Below, in pieces: positions 54,953-63,003 of a stretch of 64,000 nt of DNA. A model generated the notes under the pieces. The model saw only the letters and a program-made list of their open reading frames with translations, was not told the DNA's origin and made no database searches. The position numbers and the translations under genes were made by a program. How positions within the stretch are numbered: position 1 is the stretch's first letter; each line of letters opens with the position of its first letter. Source of the DNA: Lachnospiraceae bacterium (GTDB taxonomy: Bacteria; Bacillota; Clostridia; Lachnospirales; Lachnospiraceae); assembly GCA_017456585.1 (NCBI GenBank), contig JAFTJD010000046.1:1-64000 (forward strand), written 5' to 3'.

Positions 54953-55016
54953 AGGTAGTTGTGCCGATGCCATTGGATTAAGTCTAAATGATGTTGACAT
55001 AACTACCTTATTTTTT
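54953..55016 (+). terminator. Hairpin with T tract in the GH51 leader
   Basis: AGGTAGTTGTG (54953-54963) pairs with CATAACTACCT (54998-55008), 11 pairs with one G-U, then TTATTTTTT. It may end the exporter operon or act as an attenuator for GH51 transcripts from the promoter just upstream. Confidence 0.6.
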
Positions 55017-55034
55017 AAGAAAACGGAGGGAAAT

Positions 55035-56534
55035 ATGGCAAAATTTTATGTAAATCCTAATATAAAAAGGGGTAAGATTAACAAAGAAATATACGGCCAT
55101 TTTTCAGAGCATCTTGGAAGATGTATCTATGAAGGTCTTTATGTAGGCGAGGATTCTAATATTCCTAATACTAATGGTATGAGAAATGATGTAGTTGAGG
55201 CACTTAAAGAAATGAAGCTTCCGGTACTTCGTTGGCCGGGTGGATGTTTCGCAGACGAGTATCACTGGAAGGACGGAATTGGTCCGAAGGAAACACGTAA
55301 GAAGATGATTAACACACACTGGGGCGGTGTTGTAGAGGATAACAGCTTCGGTACACATGAATTTATGGAGCTTTGCGACCAGCTTGGATGTGAAGTATAT
55401 GTTAATGGTAATGTGGGAAGCGGCACTGTTCAGGAGATGTCTGAATGGGTTGAGTACATGACATTTAGCGGAGTGTCACCTATGGCTGACCTTCGTGCGA
55501 AGAACGGTCATGAGAAGCCTTGGAAGCTTAAATATTTTGGCGTTGGTAACGAAAGCTGGGGCTGTGGCGGTAATATGACACCTGAGCACTATGCTAACGA
55601 GTTCCGTCGTTATGCTACTTTCGTAAGACATTATCCTAACCCTGATGAGCCGGATTTGCCACGTGTACAGAAGATAGCATGTGGCCCTAATGTTGGTGAT
55701 TATCACTGGACAGAGGGTGTTATGAAGACAGCAGGCTGGATAGCAGATGGTCTTTCACTTCACTATTATACAGTTCCATTTACATGGGAGAAGAAGGGAA
55801 GCTCAACAGACTTTGATGATAAGACATGGTATCTTACACTTAAGAAGACACTTCTTATGGAAGAGCTTATTAACAACCACCTGGCTATCATGGATCACTA
55901 TGACCGTTCACGTAAGACTAAGCTTATCATTGATGAGTGGGGAACCTGGTATGATGTAGAGCCGGGAACCAATCCGGGCTTCTTGTATCAGCAGAACACC
56001 ATGAGAGATGCTCTTGTAGCAGGTATCAATCTTAACATATTTAACAAACATTGTAACCGTATCGAGATGGCTAATATTGCACAGCTCGTTAACGTACTTC
56101 AGGCAGTAATTCTTACTGAGGGCGAGAAGATGGTGCTTACACCTACATATCATGTATTTAACATGTACAAGAATCATCAGGATGCACAGCTTATCGAGAG
56201 TTACATCGAGACAGAGAAGATTGGTCTTGAGGATAAGAACATGGTGCCTAACCTCTTAGAGTCATGCTCAATCAATGAAAATGGTGTGGTTACAGCAACT
56301 ATTACCAATCTTTCTATTACAGATGCATATGATATCGAGGGTGTGTTTACTGATTCATCAATTAAATCAGTTAAAGCAACCATACTTACTAATGAAATGC
56401 ATGCACACAATACTTTCGATGCACCGGAGACTGTAAAGCCCGTTGAATTTACAGATTATAAGATTACAGACAAGGGCGTAAATTTCAAGATTCCTGCATG
56501 TAGTGTGCTTGAACTTGAAATTGAGATGAATTAA
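55035..56534 (+). CDS. Alpha-L-arabinofuranosidase, GH51
   Basis: A 499-residue enzyme of the compact bacterial GH51 type, without signal peptide. It releases alpha-L-arabinofuranose from arabinan or arabinoxylan oligomers by a retaining mechanism. The start region [20 protein letters not shown] and [15 protein letters not shown] are family hallmarks. The acid/base is Glu173 in [11 protein letters not shown], and the nucleophile is Glu301 in [11 protein letters not shown]. The C-terminal beta sandwich ends in [16 protein letters not shown] before ATG 55035 excludes an in-frame start at 54933. Together with GH43 and GH28 it completes a pectin/arabinan set. Confidence 0.95.
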   Translation: MAKFYVNPNIKRGKINKEIYGHFSEHLGRCIYEGLYVGEDSNIPNTNGMRNDVVEALKEMKLPVLRWPGGCFADEYHWKDGIGPKETRKKMINTHWGGVVEDNSFGTHEFMELCDQLGCEVYVNGNVGSGTVQEMSEWVEYMTFSGVSPMADLRAKNGHEKPWKLKYFGVGNESWGCGGNMTPEHYANEFRRYATFVRHYPNPDEPDLPRVQKIACGPNVGDYHWTEGVMKTAGWIADGLSLHYYTVPFTWEKKGSSTDFDDKTWYLTLKKTLLMEELINNHLAIMDHYDRSRKTKLIIDEWGTWYDVEPGTNPGFLYQQNTMRDALVAGINLNIFNKHCNRIEMANIAQLVNVLQAVILTEGEKMVLTPTYHVFNMYKNHQDAQLIESYIETEKIGLEDKNMVPNLLESCSINENGVVTATITNLSITDAYDIEGVFTDSSIKSVKATILTNEMHAHNTFDAPETVKPVEFTDYKITDKGVNFKIPACSVLELEIEMN

Positions 56535-56539
56535 TCTAG

Positions 56540-56568
56540 TTGACATTTGTGTCAATTGAGTGTAGAAT
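56540..56568 (+). promoter_or_regulatory. Promoter of the zinc-ribbon protein gene, with palindrome at -35
   Basis: A perfect TTGACA (56540-56545), a 17-bp spacer and TAGAAT (56563-56568). TTGACA is also the left arm of a 6-bp inverted repeat TTGACA-TTTG-TGTCAA (56540-56555), which could bind a repressor. Confidence 0.65.
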
Positions 56569-56604
56569 TGAATAAAAATATTTTACTTTTTAGGAGGAAT
56601 AATT

Positions 56605-57531
56605 ATGGCATTTTGTGCAAAATGTGGAGCACAGATGGAAGATAATGTAGCTTTCTGCCCTGCTTGTGGCGCATCAACAGCTACAGAAGAGACACCTAAT
56701 GTGCAGAACGAGGCAGTAGCACCTGTTGCTAATGAACAAAAGAAACCTTTCCCTACTAAGCTTGTTGCTATTATCGGAGGAGCAGCTGCAGCGCTTATTC
56801 TTTTAGTAGTAATTCTTGTAGTAGCTTTAGGAGGCGGATATAAGAAGCCGGTTAAGACACTTCTTTCAGCTTACAAGAAGGGCGAGAATAACTATGAGGT
56901 ATATGCTAAGACAATGCCTAAGGCAATGTATAAGGCATATTTTGATGGACTTGACTTACTTTTCACACTCGATGATCAGTATCAGAAGGATTTTGAAAAG
57001 GATTCTGCAAGATATTATGAGGATGAGTTCGATGGCTTAGAAGAGCATTATGGTAAGTATAAGCTTTCATTCGAGGTTAAGGATTATGACGAGTTAAAGA
57101 AGAGTGAGATTAAAGAAATAGTAAGCTACTATGAGGATTATGCTGAAGCAGTAAAGGATTACACAGATGCTGATGACCTTATGGATTTAGTTGACGAAGC
57201 TATGGAATATGACGATTTCGAAGATGAGTACGAGGATGTACTTACTGAGAAGAATGTTAAGAAGATAGCTAAGTATTTCGAAGGTATCTACAAAGAGTTC
57301 AAGGATGTAGAGATTAGCAAGGCATACATCGTAGAAGTAGATGTAGAAATCGAGGGCGAAGATGATGATTGGGATTATACATACGAGATTTATGTTGCTA
57401 AGCTTAATGGCAGCTGGGGTATAGTATCAGACCATGTTTATGATATAGCTGGTTCTTACGCTTCTGGATACTGGCTTGAGAGTCGCTTAGAAGATATTAT
57501 GTGGGATATCACATACTACGGAGAGGACTAA
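56605..57531 (+). CDS. Zinc-ribbon membrane protein with external domain
   Basis: A 308-residue protein. An N-terminal zinc ribbon (CAKCG and CPACG) should lie in the cytoplasm. A Glu/Ala-rich linker and one membrane segment (residues 51-73, LVAIIGGAAAALILLVVILV) follow, then about 230 external residues rich in Asp, Glu, Lys and Tyr (YYEDEFDGLEEHYGKYKLSF; DDFEDEYEDVLTEKNVKKIA). The external part resembles the repeated helical modules found in many Firmicutes zinc-ribbon anchors; function unknown. TAGGAGGAAT precedes the ATG, and it has its own promoter and terminator. Confidence 0.85.
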   Translation: MAFCAKCGAQMEDNVAFCPACGASTATEETPNVQNEAVAPVANEQKKPFPTKLVAIIGGAAAALILLVVILVVALGGGYKKPVKTLLSAYKKGENNYEVYAKTMPKAMYKAYFDGLDLLFTLDDQYQKDFEKDSARYYEDEFDGLEEHYGKYKLSFEVKDYDELKKSEIKEIVSYYEDYAEAVKDYTDADDLMDLVDEAMEYDDFEDEYEDVLTEKNVKKIAKYFEGIYKEFKDVEISKAYIVEVDVEIEGEDDDWDYTYEIYVAKLNGSWGIVSDHVYDIAGSYASGYWLESRLEDIMWDITYYGED

Positions 57532-57558
57532 TAATTTAGTTACATAATGAGTTGATTT

Positions 57559-57603
57559 AAGAAGTAATTCTAAGGTTGAGACCTTGGAATTACTTCTTTT
57601 TTG
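57559..57603 (+). terminator. Strong Rho-independent terminator
   Basis: An 18-bp stem with one G-U pair (57559-57576 with 57581-57598), loop TGAG, and a tail of T's, 28 bp after the zinc-ribbon gene. Confidence 0.9.
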
Positions 57604-57774
57604 TTGGATTTTTTAAACTTAGTTGTTTGAGTTTAATTATTTGAATGAGTCCTCTAACCATGTAGAATTGCGGCAAGTATTACCAGAGTGTTTATCTGAA
57701 AGCAGGGTATTATATTAAGTAGGTGTTATGTATGTAAAAATGTATTTAGCAATTATGTATCTGGGGGAATAACG

Positions 57775-58704
57775 ATGCCTGGTCTATCCACACATTATCT
57801 TTTCGGAATAAAAGCATTAAAGAATATTAAAGGTAGTAAGCTTCACGCATTAATCAAGGAATATCCTTGTGTGTATGCCTTGGGGCAGCAAGGACCGGAT
57901 TTACTTTTTTATTACCCGTCTTATATAAAAAATGGAAATATTGGGGTTCGCATGCATGAAGAACGTACTGCAGATTTTTTTCACAGTATGCTCAAATATA
58001 TAGATAAATATTCAGAAAATGAAAGGGAGAGGAATGTTCTTATTGTCTATTTTGCCGGATTTCTCGGACATTACGTTTTAGACCGCACTTTTCACCCTTA
58101 TGTATATGCCTTTTCGACAGAGGGGTGCACGCTCAAGCAGCATGGAAGACATTTTAAGATAGAAGCAGATATAGATGCTTATTTTTTAAAGAATATTAAG
58201 AAAACTCATCCAGGTTTTTTTAAAGGCGGTAAGACGCTTGCTTTATCACCATGGGAAGAAAATGCTATAATTCATATGTTGAGGAATGTGATATTTTACA
58301 CATACGGAGAAAAACTAGGCAGGCGCCGATTGAAAATCACCCTTTGTATTATGCGCATGGTGCATGCACTACTTAGAGATAAACGGGGGATAAAGAAGAG
58401 GCTTATTACATCCGTAGAAGCAAAAATGCTTGGATTCCAGTTGCTTGGAGGATTGGTGCCCGAATACAGAGAAAACAAAAAAAGCAAGGCAACACTTAAT
58501 ATTTCCCGCGATAACTGGAAGAGTCCATGGGAGGATGAAGAGAGAAACAAATCTGTTCCGGATATGCTTCGTGCAGCAAAAGAGGAATATACCGGTATTC
58601 TTATGGAACTGGATTCCTTGCTTGCAGGTTTGGGTAAAGATAAAAAGAAATTTATTGATTTCATAGGGTGTTATTCTTATAAGACCGGAAGGCTAGTCTT
58701 ATAA
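57775..58704 (+). CDS. Zinc-dependent phospholipase C-like protein
   Basis: A 309-residue protein of the Zn_dep_PLPC family. It begins MPGLSTHYLFGIKAL, with the family's early His, then QQGPDLLFYYPSY, HEERTADFFH, and the metal-binding block GHYVLDRTFHPYVYAF followed by KIEADIDAYFL. No signal peptide, so it differs from secreted clostridial toxins and is more likely a cytoplasmic hydrolase of unknown substrate. GGGGGAAT stands before ATG 57775. Its stop codon lies in the first copy of a 20-bp tandem repeat, and a long hairpin array follows. Confidence 0.85.
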   Translation: MPGLSTHYLFGIKALKNIKGSKLHALIKEYPCVYALGQQGPDLLFYYPSYIKNGNIGVRMHEERTADFFHSMLKYIDKYSENERERNVLIVYFAGFLGHYVLDRTFHPYVYAFSTEGCTLKQHGRHFKIEADIDAYFLKNIKKTHPGFFKGGKTLALSPWEENAIIHMLRNVIFYTYGEKLGRRRLKITLCIMRMVHALLRDKRGIKKRLITSVEAKMLGFQLLGGLVPEYRENKKSKATLNISRDNWKSPWEDEERNKSVPDMLRAAKEEYTGILMELDSLLAGLGKDKKKFIDFIGCYSYKTGRLVL

Positions 58705-58757
58705 TCTATGGTGTTATCTTATAATCTATGGCGTTATCTTATAATCTATGGCGTTAT
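58698..58757. repeat. Three tandem 20-bp repeats
   Basis: CTTATAATCTATGGYGTTAT occurs at 58698, 58718 and 58738. Copies 2 and 3 are identical and copy 1 differs by one base. The first copy contains the stop codon of the phospholipase C-like gene. Confidence 0.95.
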
Positions 58758-58776
58758 TTGCGTTGGAACTTGAAAC

Positions 58777-58818
58777 TTTACAGCCTGACGACTAGGTTTG
58801 CGTGAGTCAGACTGTAAA
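58777..58818. repeat. Hairpin TTTACAGCCTGAC...GTCAGACTGTAAA
   Basis: 13-nt arms (58777-58789 with 58806-58818) with one mismatch. It resembles the hairpin at 20241-20296 (TTTTACAGCCT...GCTGTAAAA) and, as there, stands directly before a 63-bp hairpin array. Confidence 0.7.
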
Positions 58819-58840
58819 ATCATCATGACGATTCAGAGAA

Positions 58841-59070
58841 TTACCTACTGAGAAGTATCTAGGCTGGTGCCGGTAGGTAAAAAGTCCAGAATAAATCGTA
58901 GAATTACCTACTGAGAAGTATCTAGGCTGGTAACAGTAGGTAAAAAGTCCAGAATAAATCGTAGAATTACCTACTGAGAAGTATCTAGGCTGGTAACAGT
59001 AGGTAAAAAGTCCAAAATAAATCATAGAATTACCTACTGGGAAGTATCTAGGCTGGTAACAGTAGGTAAA
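58841..59070. repeat. Tandem hairpin array 3 (63-bp period, four units)
   Basis: TTACCTACTG begins at 58841, 58904, 58967 and 59030, exactly 63 bp apart. In units 2-4 it pairs perfectly with CAGTAGGTAA; in unit 1 the right arm is CGGTAGGTAA, so one pair becomes G-U. Loop (AGAAGTATCTAGGCTGGT) and spacer (AAAGTCCAGAATAAATC) are nearly constant. With the repeats upstream it fills most of the 632-bp gap 58705-59336. Because 63 is a multiple of three, the minus strand stays open across it, but that frame is just the repeat translated. Confidence 0.95.
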
Positions 59071-59210
59071 ATCTCAATTGTAGAAAAAACGAATTCGTCG
59101 TATATAGTAAAAATGACAATTAATAAGTATGTGTAAGAAAAATTTGCAATTTATTATGCGATTAACATGGTTAAAAAATTGGTCAAATGCGCTCAAATGC
59201 AATTTGCGGC

Positions 59211-59239
59211 TTGTAAAAAATATAACTGTCCGTTATAAT
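59211..59239 (+). promoter_or_regulatory. Promoter of the small membrane protein gene
   Basis: TTGTAA (59211-59216), a 17-bp spacer and a perfect TATAAT (59234-59239), about 97 bp upstream of the start codon. Confidence 0.6.
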
Positions 59240-59336
59240 GTACATATAGATAGCGTATCCTTAGTATATCAGAGAGATGAATGTGTGGTTACTAATCTTG
59301 CTACACAGATTATTCAGATATACGGAGGATACGGAT

Positions 59337-59540
59337 ATGTACGAACTTGAGAAGTATGATTTTTTTCACACAAGCAAAATAATAGTTGCGGCACTAATTC
59401 TTGTAGGAGCTGTGCTTCTTCTTGGCTTGGCGTGGATATTTATTGTAAAAATGGGAATGTCTGTAGGAGAATGTAAATATCTGGGACTTATGGCAGTTTT
59501 GTTCGTAATAGTAGTTATTGGTGCGGTGAAGGGCGCATGA
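59337..59540 (+). CDS. Small two-segment membrane protein
   Basis: A 67-residue protein (MYELEKYDFFHTSKIIVAAL at the start) with two hydrophobic segments, about residues 15-36 and 48-66, joined by a short loop containing one Cys (SVGECKYLG). ATG 59337 follows CGGAGGATA; a longer in-frame start at 59277 has none. A good promoter lies upstream. No family was recognised. It stands 132 bp before the WYL regulator gene on the same strand. Confidence 0.6.
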   Translation: MYELEKYDFFHTSKIIVAALILVGAVLLLGLAWIFIVKMGMSVGECKYLGLMAVLFVIVVIGAVKGA

Positions 59541-59672
59541 CGAAGCTTTACATAACTGGACAGTACATGACGAAACCTGCTATAGCATAACGTGACAGAG
59601 TATATAGCAACGGCATTTTAACAACGGCGCTTTAGAGAATTGCAGACATTCATATACTAAGGAGGAAAGTAT

Positions 59673-60662
59673 ATGCCTAAGTCTGCTAATCAGAAACTTA
59701 AATTAATGTATTTGGCTGATATTTTTATGGAACGCACGGATGAAACGCATTATCTGTCTATGAAACAGATTTTGGAGGCGCTGGATGCTTACGGAATCAA
59801 GGCAGAACGTAAATCAATCTATGATGATATCGAACTGTTGGGACAGTATGGTCTTAATATCGAGGGAGAGAAGGTGAATGGTAGGTACGGATATCATTTA
59901 CTTGAGCATAGGTTTGAACTTGCGGAACTTAAACTATTGGTAGATGCGGTGCTTGCATCGAGATTTATAACTGCGAAGAAGTCGCAGGGACTTATTGAGA
60001 AGCTTTGTAGTCTGGTAAGCAGATATGAGGCGAAGCAGTTGCAGAGACAGCTTTTTGTGACGGAAAGAATTAAGACGGTAAATGAGAGTGTTTTTTACAA
60101 TATAGATGAATTGTATGCGGCCATAAATGCAGATTCGAAGATAGAGTTTGAATATTATGAGTGGTCTTTGAAGAAGGAGCTTGTTCTTAGACCTAATGGT
60201 AAGAAGAAGGATATAAGTCCGCTTGCGCTTATCTGGGATGATGAGAACTATTATCTTGTGGCATATGACACGGAAGCTGATAAGATAAAGCATTATCGTG
60301 TTGACAAAATGCGTAATATAACAGCAACCGGACAGAAGCGTGATAATAAAGAGAGATATTCGGATATAGATATGGCATTGTATGCTGAGAAGATGTTTGG
60401 GATGTTCGGCGGAGATGAGATGACAGTTACCATGGAATGTACGAATGAGCTTGTGGGAGTAATTATTGACAGGTTTGGAAAGGATCTTATGCTTGTGCCG
60501 AAGGCGGATAACAAATTTACTGTTCATTTCAAGATTCAGTTAAGTAAACAATTTCTTGCGTGGGTATTTTCACTTGGCGACAGGGTGAAAATAATTTCTC
60601 CGACTGAAGCTGTTGAAGCAATGAAAGAGGAGATAAGGAGACTGGCTGAGCAGTATTTATAA
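59673..60662 (+). CDS. WYL-domain transcriptional regulator (HTH-WYL, YafY type)
   Basis: A 329-residue protein. The N-terminal winged helix (SMKQILEALDAYGIKAERKS, IYDDIELLGQYGLNIEGEKV) is the DeoR-like HTH of this family. The WYL domain lies near residues 150-220 (IEFEYYEWSLKKELVLRPNG, SPLALIWDDENYYLVAYDTE), and a WCX-type C-terminal part follows. WYL domains sense nucleic-acid or nucleotide ligands in several characterised members. Here the target genes are unknown. AAGGAGGAAA precedes the ATG; a hairpin terminator follows. Confidence 0.9.
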   Translation: MPKSANQKLKLMYLADIFMERTDETHYLSMKQILEALDAYGIKAERKSIYDDIELLGQYGLNIEGEKVNGRYGYHLLEHRFELAELKLLVDAVLASRFITAKKSQGLIEKLCSLVSRYEAKQLQRQLFVTERIKTVNESVFYNIDELYAAINADSKIEFEYYEWSLKKELVLRPNGKKKDISPLALIWDDENYYLVAYDTEADKIKHYRVDKMRNITATGQKRDNKERYSDIDMALYAEKMFGMFGGDEMTVTMECTNELVGVIIDRFGKDLMLVPKADNKFTVHFKIQLSKQFLAWVFSLGDRVKIISPTEAVEAMKEEIRRLAEQYL

Positions 60663-60729
60663 GAAGAATTATAATATGTATTGAGAGCAGAATAGGAATA
60701 TTAGAATTGAATATGAGCAAGAAATAGAT

Positions 60730-60778
60730 ATGCAGGAGGTTCCGGTAGATATTAAATCCGGTGCTTCCTGCATATTTT
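60730..60778 (+). terminator. Terminator after the WYL regulator
   Basis: ATGCAGGA (60730-60737) pairs with TCCTGCAT (60766-60773) and CCGG with CCGG inside, with wobble pairs and one mismatch between; ATTTTAT follows. Confidence 0.6.
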
Positions 60779-60812
60779 ATATAGATATAAGTTGGGAGCA
60801 GTTACAATTCGA

Positions 60813-62741
60813 ATGGATAGTCAAAAAAGGGAAAATCTTCTTAATCTTGCACTTGAAACGTCGGAGGAGGAACGGAACCGATCGGTAGAACTTCAGACGG
60901 GATATAATGATGTGACCGGATTGTGGGAAGTTATAGTAAGATATGTGAATGATATCGGAAGGCTAAGGGATGAAGGCATAGAGGTTGTTGAGCTTCTTGG
61001 TAATTATGCGATATTAAGACTTACGAGAGAACAGTTGTTAGAGATATCAGCAGATAGTGATATTACATATATTGAGGTGCCTAAAAGGTTGTTTTTCGGA
61101 GTTCAAAGGGGAAAAGAGGCGTCTTGTATATTGCCGTTACAGATATCGGGTGGTGATGCGGATATGGATTTAGGAAGACAACGAAACATTAATACTATAC
61201 AACAAGCATCCCGACCGCAGCTATATGGGGCAGGAGTGTTTGTCGGATTGGCAGATTCAGGGATTGATATACTTCATCCCGCATTTAGATATGCCGATGG
61301 AAGCACGAGAATTATACGGATATGGGATCAGACAAAGGAGTTTTCAGCAGATGGCAGGGCTCCTTTTGATTATATGAGAGGGAGAGAATATACGAGGGAG
61401 GAGATAAATGAAATGATTGCGGCATATGAGAACGGAAGGATTAATAGGAATGAGCTTCCGTGCGTAGATGTCAGCGGCCATGGTACTGCGGTGGCAGCAA
61501 TTGCTGCCGGAAGTGATATGACATTAGGCGAGAGCGAGAATAATGCAGTATCGAATGTTGGGGAGATAAGAGAGAGGAGATTCGGCAGAAACGAACAGAA
61601 CACGGCACTGAATGGTAGTGTGCGAGAGACGATATTGGGCAGAGGAGTGCAGGGGGTGGCACCGGAAAGCGATATTGTAGTTGTGAAGCTGGGCATCTCA
61701 GACGAAAAATCTTTTCCACGAACCACGGAGCTTATGATGGCAGTGGATTATCTTGTAAGAACAGCTTTGGAGCTTGGTAACCCCATCGCAATAAATATAA
61801 GTATTGGTAATACATATGGTTCACATGACGGAACGGCACTCCTTGAAACATATCTTGAAGCGGTGGCTGACATTGGAAGAAATGTTATTGTGATAGGTGC
61901 CGGAAACGAAGGGAATGCAGGCGGACATACAGAGGGAGTTTTGCAGGTTGGAATACAAGAAGAGGTTGAACTTGCAGTTGCTTTATATGAGACCAAGCTA
62001 AGCTTGCAGATATGGAAATATTATGCAGATATTTTTGAGGTGAGCATAGAAGCACCTGACGGGACAATAATAGGACCATTTGGGGATATGGCCGGAGCAG
62101 CGCAATATAATGTGGGACAGACTAAGCTTTTGGTGTATTATGGTGCGCCTAAACCATACGAAAGTGCACAGGAAATATACATCGAGTTTATATCGGTTGA
62201 AACAGGTGGCTATATAGGGAGCGGAATTTGGACGGTGAGGATTAATCCTATAAGCATAGTAGAAGGTACTTATCACATGTGGCTTCCTGATAATTCAGGA
62301 CTAAATTTGAGTACAAGATTTCTTAATCCAACACCGGATGTTACGCTTACAGTGCCTTCAACAGCGTCTAAAGTAATAACTGTGGGTGCATATGATGCGG
62401 CAAGAGATACATATGGAGATTTCTCCGGAAGAGGCTTTACAAGGGTTACTAAGAGGATAAAACCGGAGTTGGTTGCGCCCGGAGTTGATGTGACTACGGC
62501 AAGGGTAGGTGGTGGGACTACGGTTGTGACAGGCACGTCTTTTGCGGCACCTTTTGTTACAGGGGCGGCGGCTCTTCTTATGGAGTGGGGGATTGTTAAA
62601 GGAAATGATGCTTTTCTATACGGCGAAAAGGTTAAGGCTTATCTCATAAGGGGAGCCAGACAGCTTCCGGGGGAGGAGACTCCATCCCGAAAAACCGGAT
62701 GGGGTGCGCTGTGTGTTACCGACAGTATCCCAAAGAGATAG
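60813..62741 (+). CDS. Subtilisin-like serine protease, S8 family, Csp-like
   Basis: A 642-residue protease without signal peptide. The triad is intact: Asp148 in GLADSGIDILHPAF, His223 in SGHGTAVAAIAAG, Ser576 in GTSFAAPFVTGAAALLMEWG. An N-terminal prodomain-like region (residues 20-100, TGLWEVIVRYVNDIGRLRDE) and a large jelly-roll-type insert between the oxyanion region (GAGNEGNAGG) and the Ser match the Csp proteases of Clostridia, which process spore cortex lytic enzymes during germination. No cspA/C partner or sleC is visible here, so the germination role is unproven. ATG 60813 is not ideally spaced from GGGAG (15 nt). The stop codon lies inside a repeat remnant. Confidence 0.88.
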   Translation: MDSQKRENLLNLALETSEEERNRSVELQTGYNDVTGLWEVIVRYVNDIGRLRDEGIEVVELLGNYAILRLTREQLLEISADSDITYIEVPKRLFFGVQRGKEASCILPLQISGGDADMDLGRQRNINTIQQASRPQLYGAGVFVGLADSGIDILHPAFRYADGSTRIIRIWDQTKEFSADGRAPFDYMRGREYTREEINEMIAAYENGRINRNELPCVDVSGHGTAVAAIAAGSDMTLGESENNAVSNVGEIRERRFGRNEQNTALNGSVRETILGRGVQGVAPESDIVVVKLGISDEKSFPRTTELMMAVDYLVRTALELGNPIAINISIGNTYGSHDGTALLETYLEAVADIGRNVIVIGAGNEGNAGGHTEGVLQVGIQEEVELAVALYETKLSLQIWKYYADIFEVSIEAPDGTIIGPFGDMAGAAQYNVGQTKLLVYYGAPKPYESAQEIYIEFISVETGGYIGSGIWTVRINPISIVEGTYHMWLPDNSGLNLSTRFLNPTPDVTLTVPSTASKVITVGAYDAARDTYGDFSGRGFTRVTKRIKPELVAPGVDVTTARVGGGTTVVTGTSFAAPFVTGAAALLMEWGIVKGNDAFLYGEKVKAYLIRGARQLPGEETPSRKTGWGALCVTDSIPKR

Positions 62742-62776
62742 GACGAAAGCGAGGAAGAAGTAGAATCAATACTAGA
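62739..62776. repeat. Partial copy of the 64-bp repeat on a stop codon
   Basis: TAGGACGAAAGCGAGGAAGA, followed by AGTAGAATCAATACT, matches the G/A-rich tail of the units at 45228-45423 (TAGGACGAAAGTGAGGAATA, then GAAATCAATCCT). Its first three bases are the stop codon of the subtilase gene. The left half of the unit is missing. Confidence 0.6.
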
Positions 62777-63003
62777 GCAGAGCAAGCGAGAAGTAAAAAA
62801 ATGTAGAAAGTAAGGAAGAACCAAGAATATATGAGAAAACGTGGGATTACATGTTGAAAAAAATAGATATATGTGTGAAAATATATATGAGAATCAACAA
62901 TTTCAGTTTATTAATATGCTAAATATTTCTTAAACTGATTCAACTACTATAGTAGGGTAACTTGTAATAAGGCCAATAATCAAGTCAAATGGGAGGTACA
63001 AAT

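Noticed and set aside
58807-59025. Minus-strand open frame encoding a protein with tandem YCYQPRYFSVGNSTIYSGLF repeats
   Set aside because: It is only the 63-bp hairpin array read in one frame; 63 is divisible by three so no stop arises. There is no ribosome site, and the repeat is explained by DNA structure.
58841-59070. Possible CRISPR array
   Set aside because: The whole 63-bp unit is conserved, with no variable spacers, and no cas genes are present in the window.
59129-59350. 73-residue plus-strand open frame
   Set aside because: No ribosome site, no recognisable composition, and it overlaps both the promoter and the start of the better supported small membrane protein at 59337.
59934-60527. 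197-residue minus-strand open frame opposite the WYL regulator
   Set aside because: It lies inside a well supported gene, is rich in Ile/Leu/Arg/Lys as expected for the antisense of A/T-rich coding DNA, and has no start signal.
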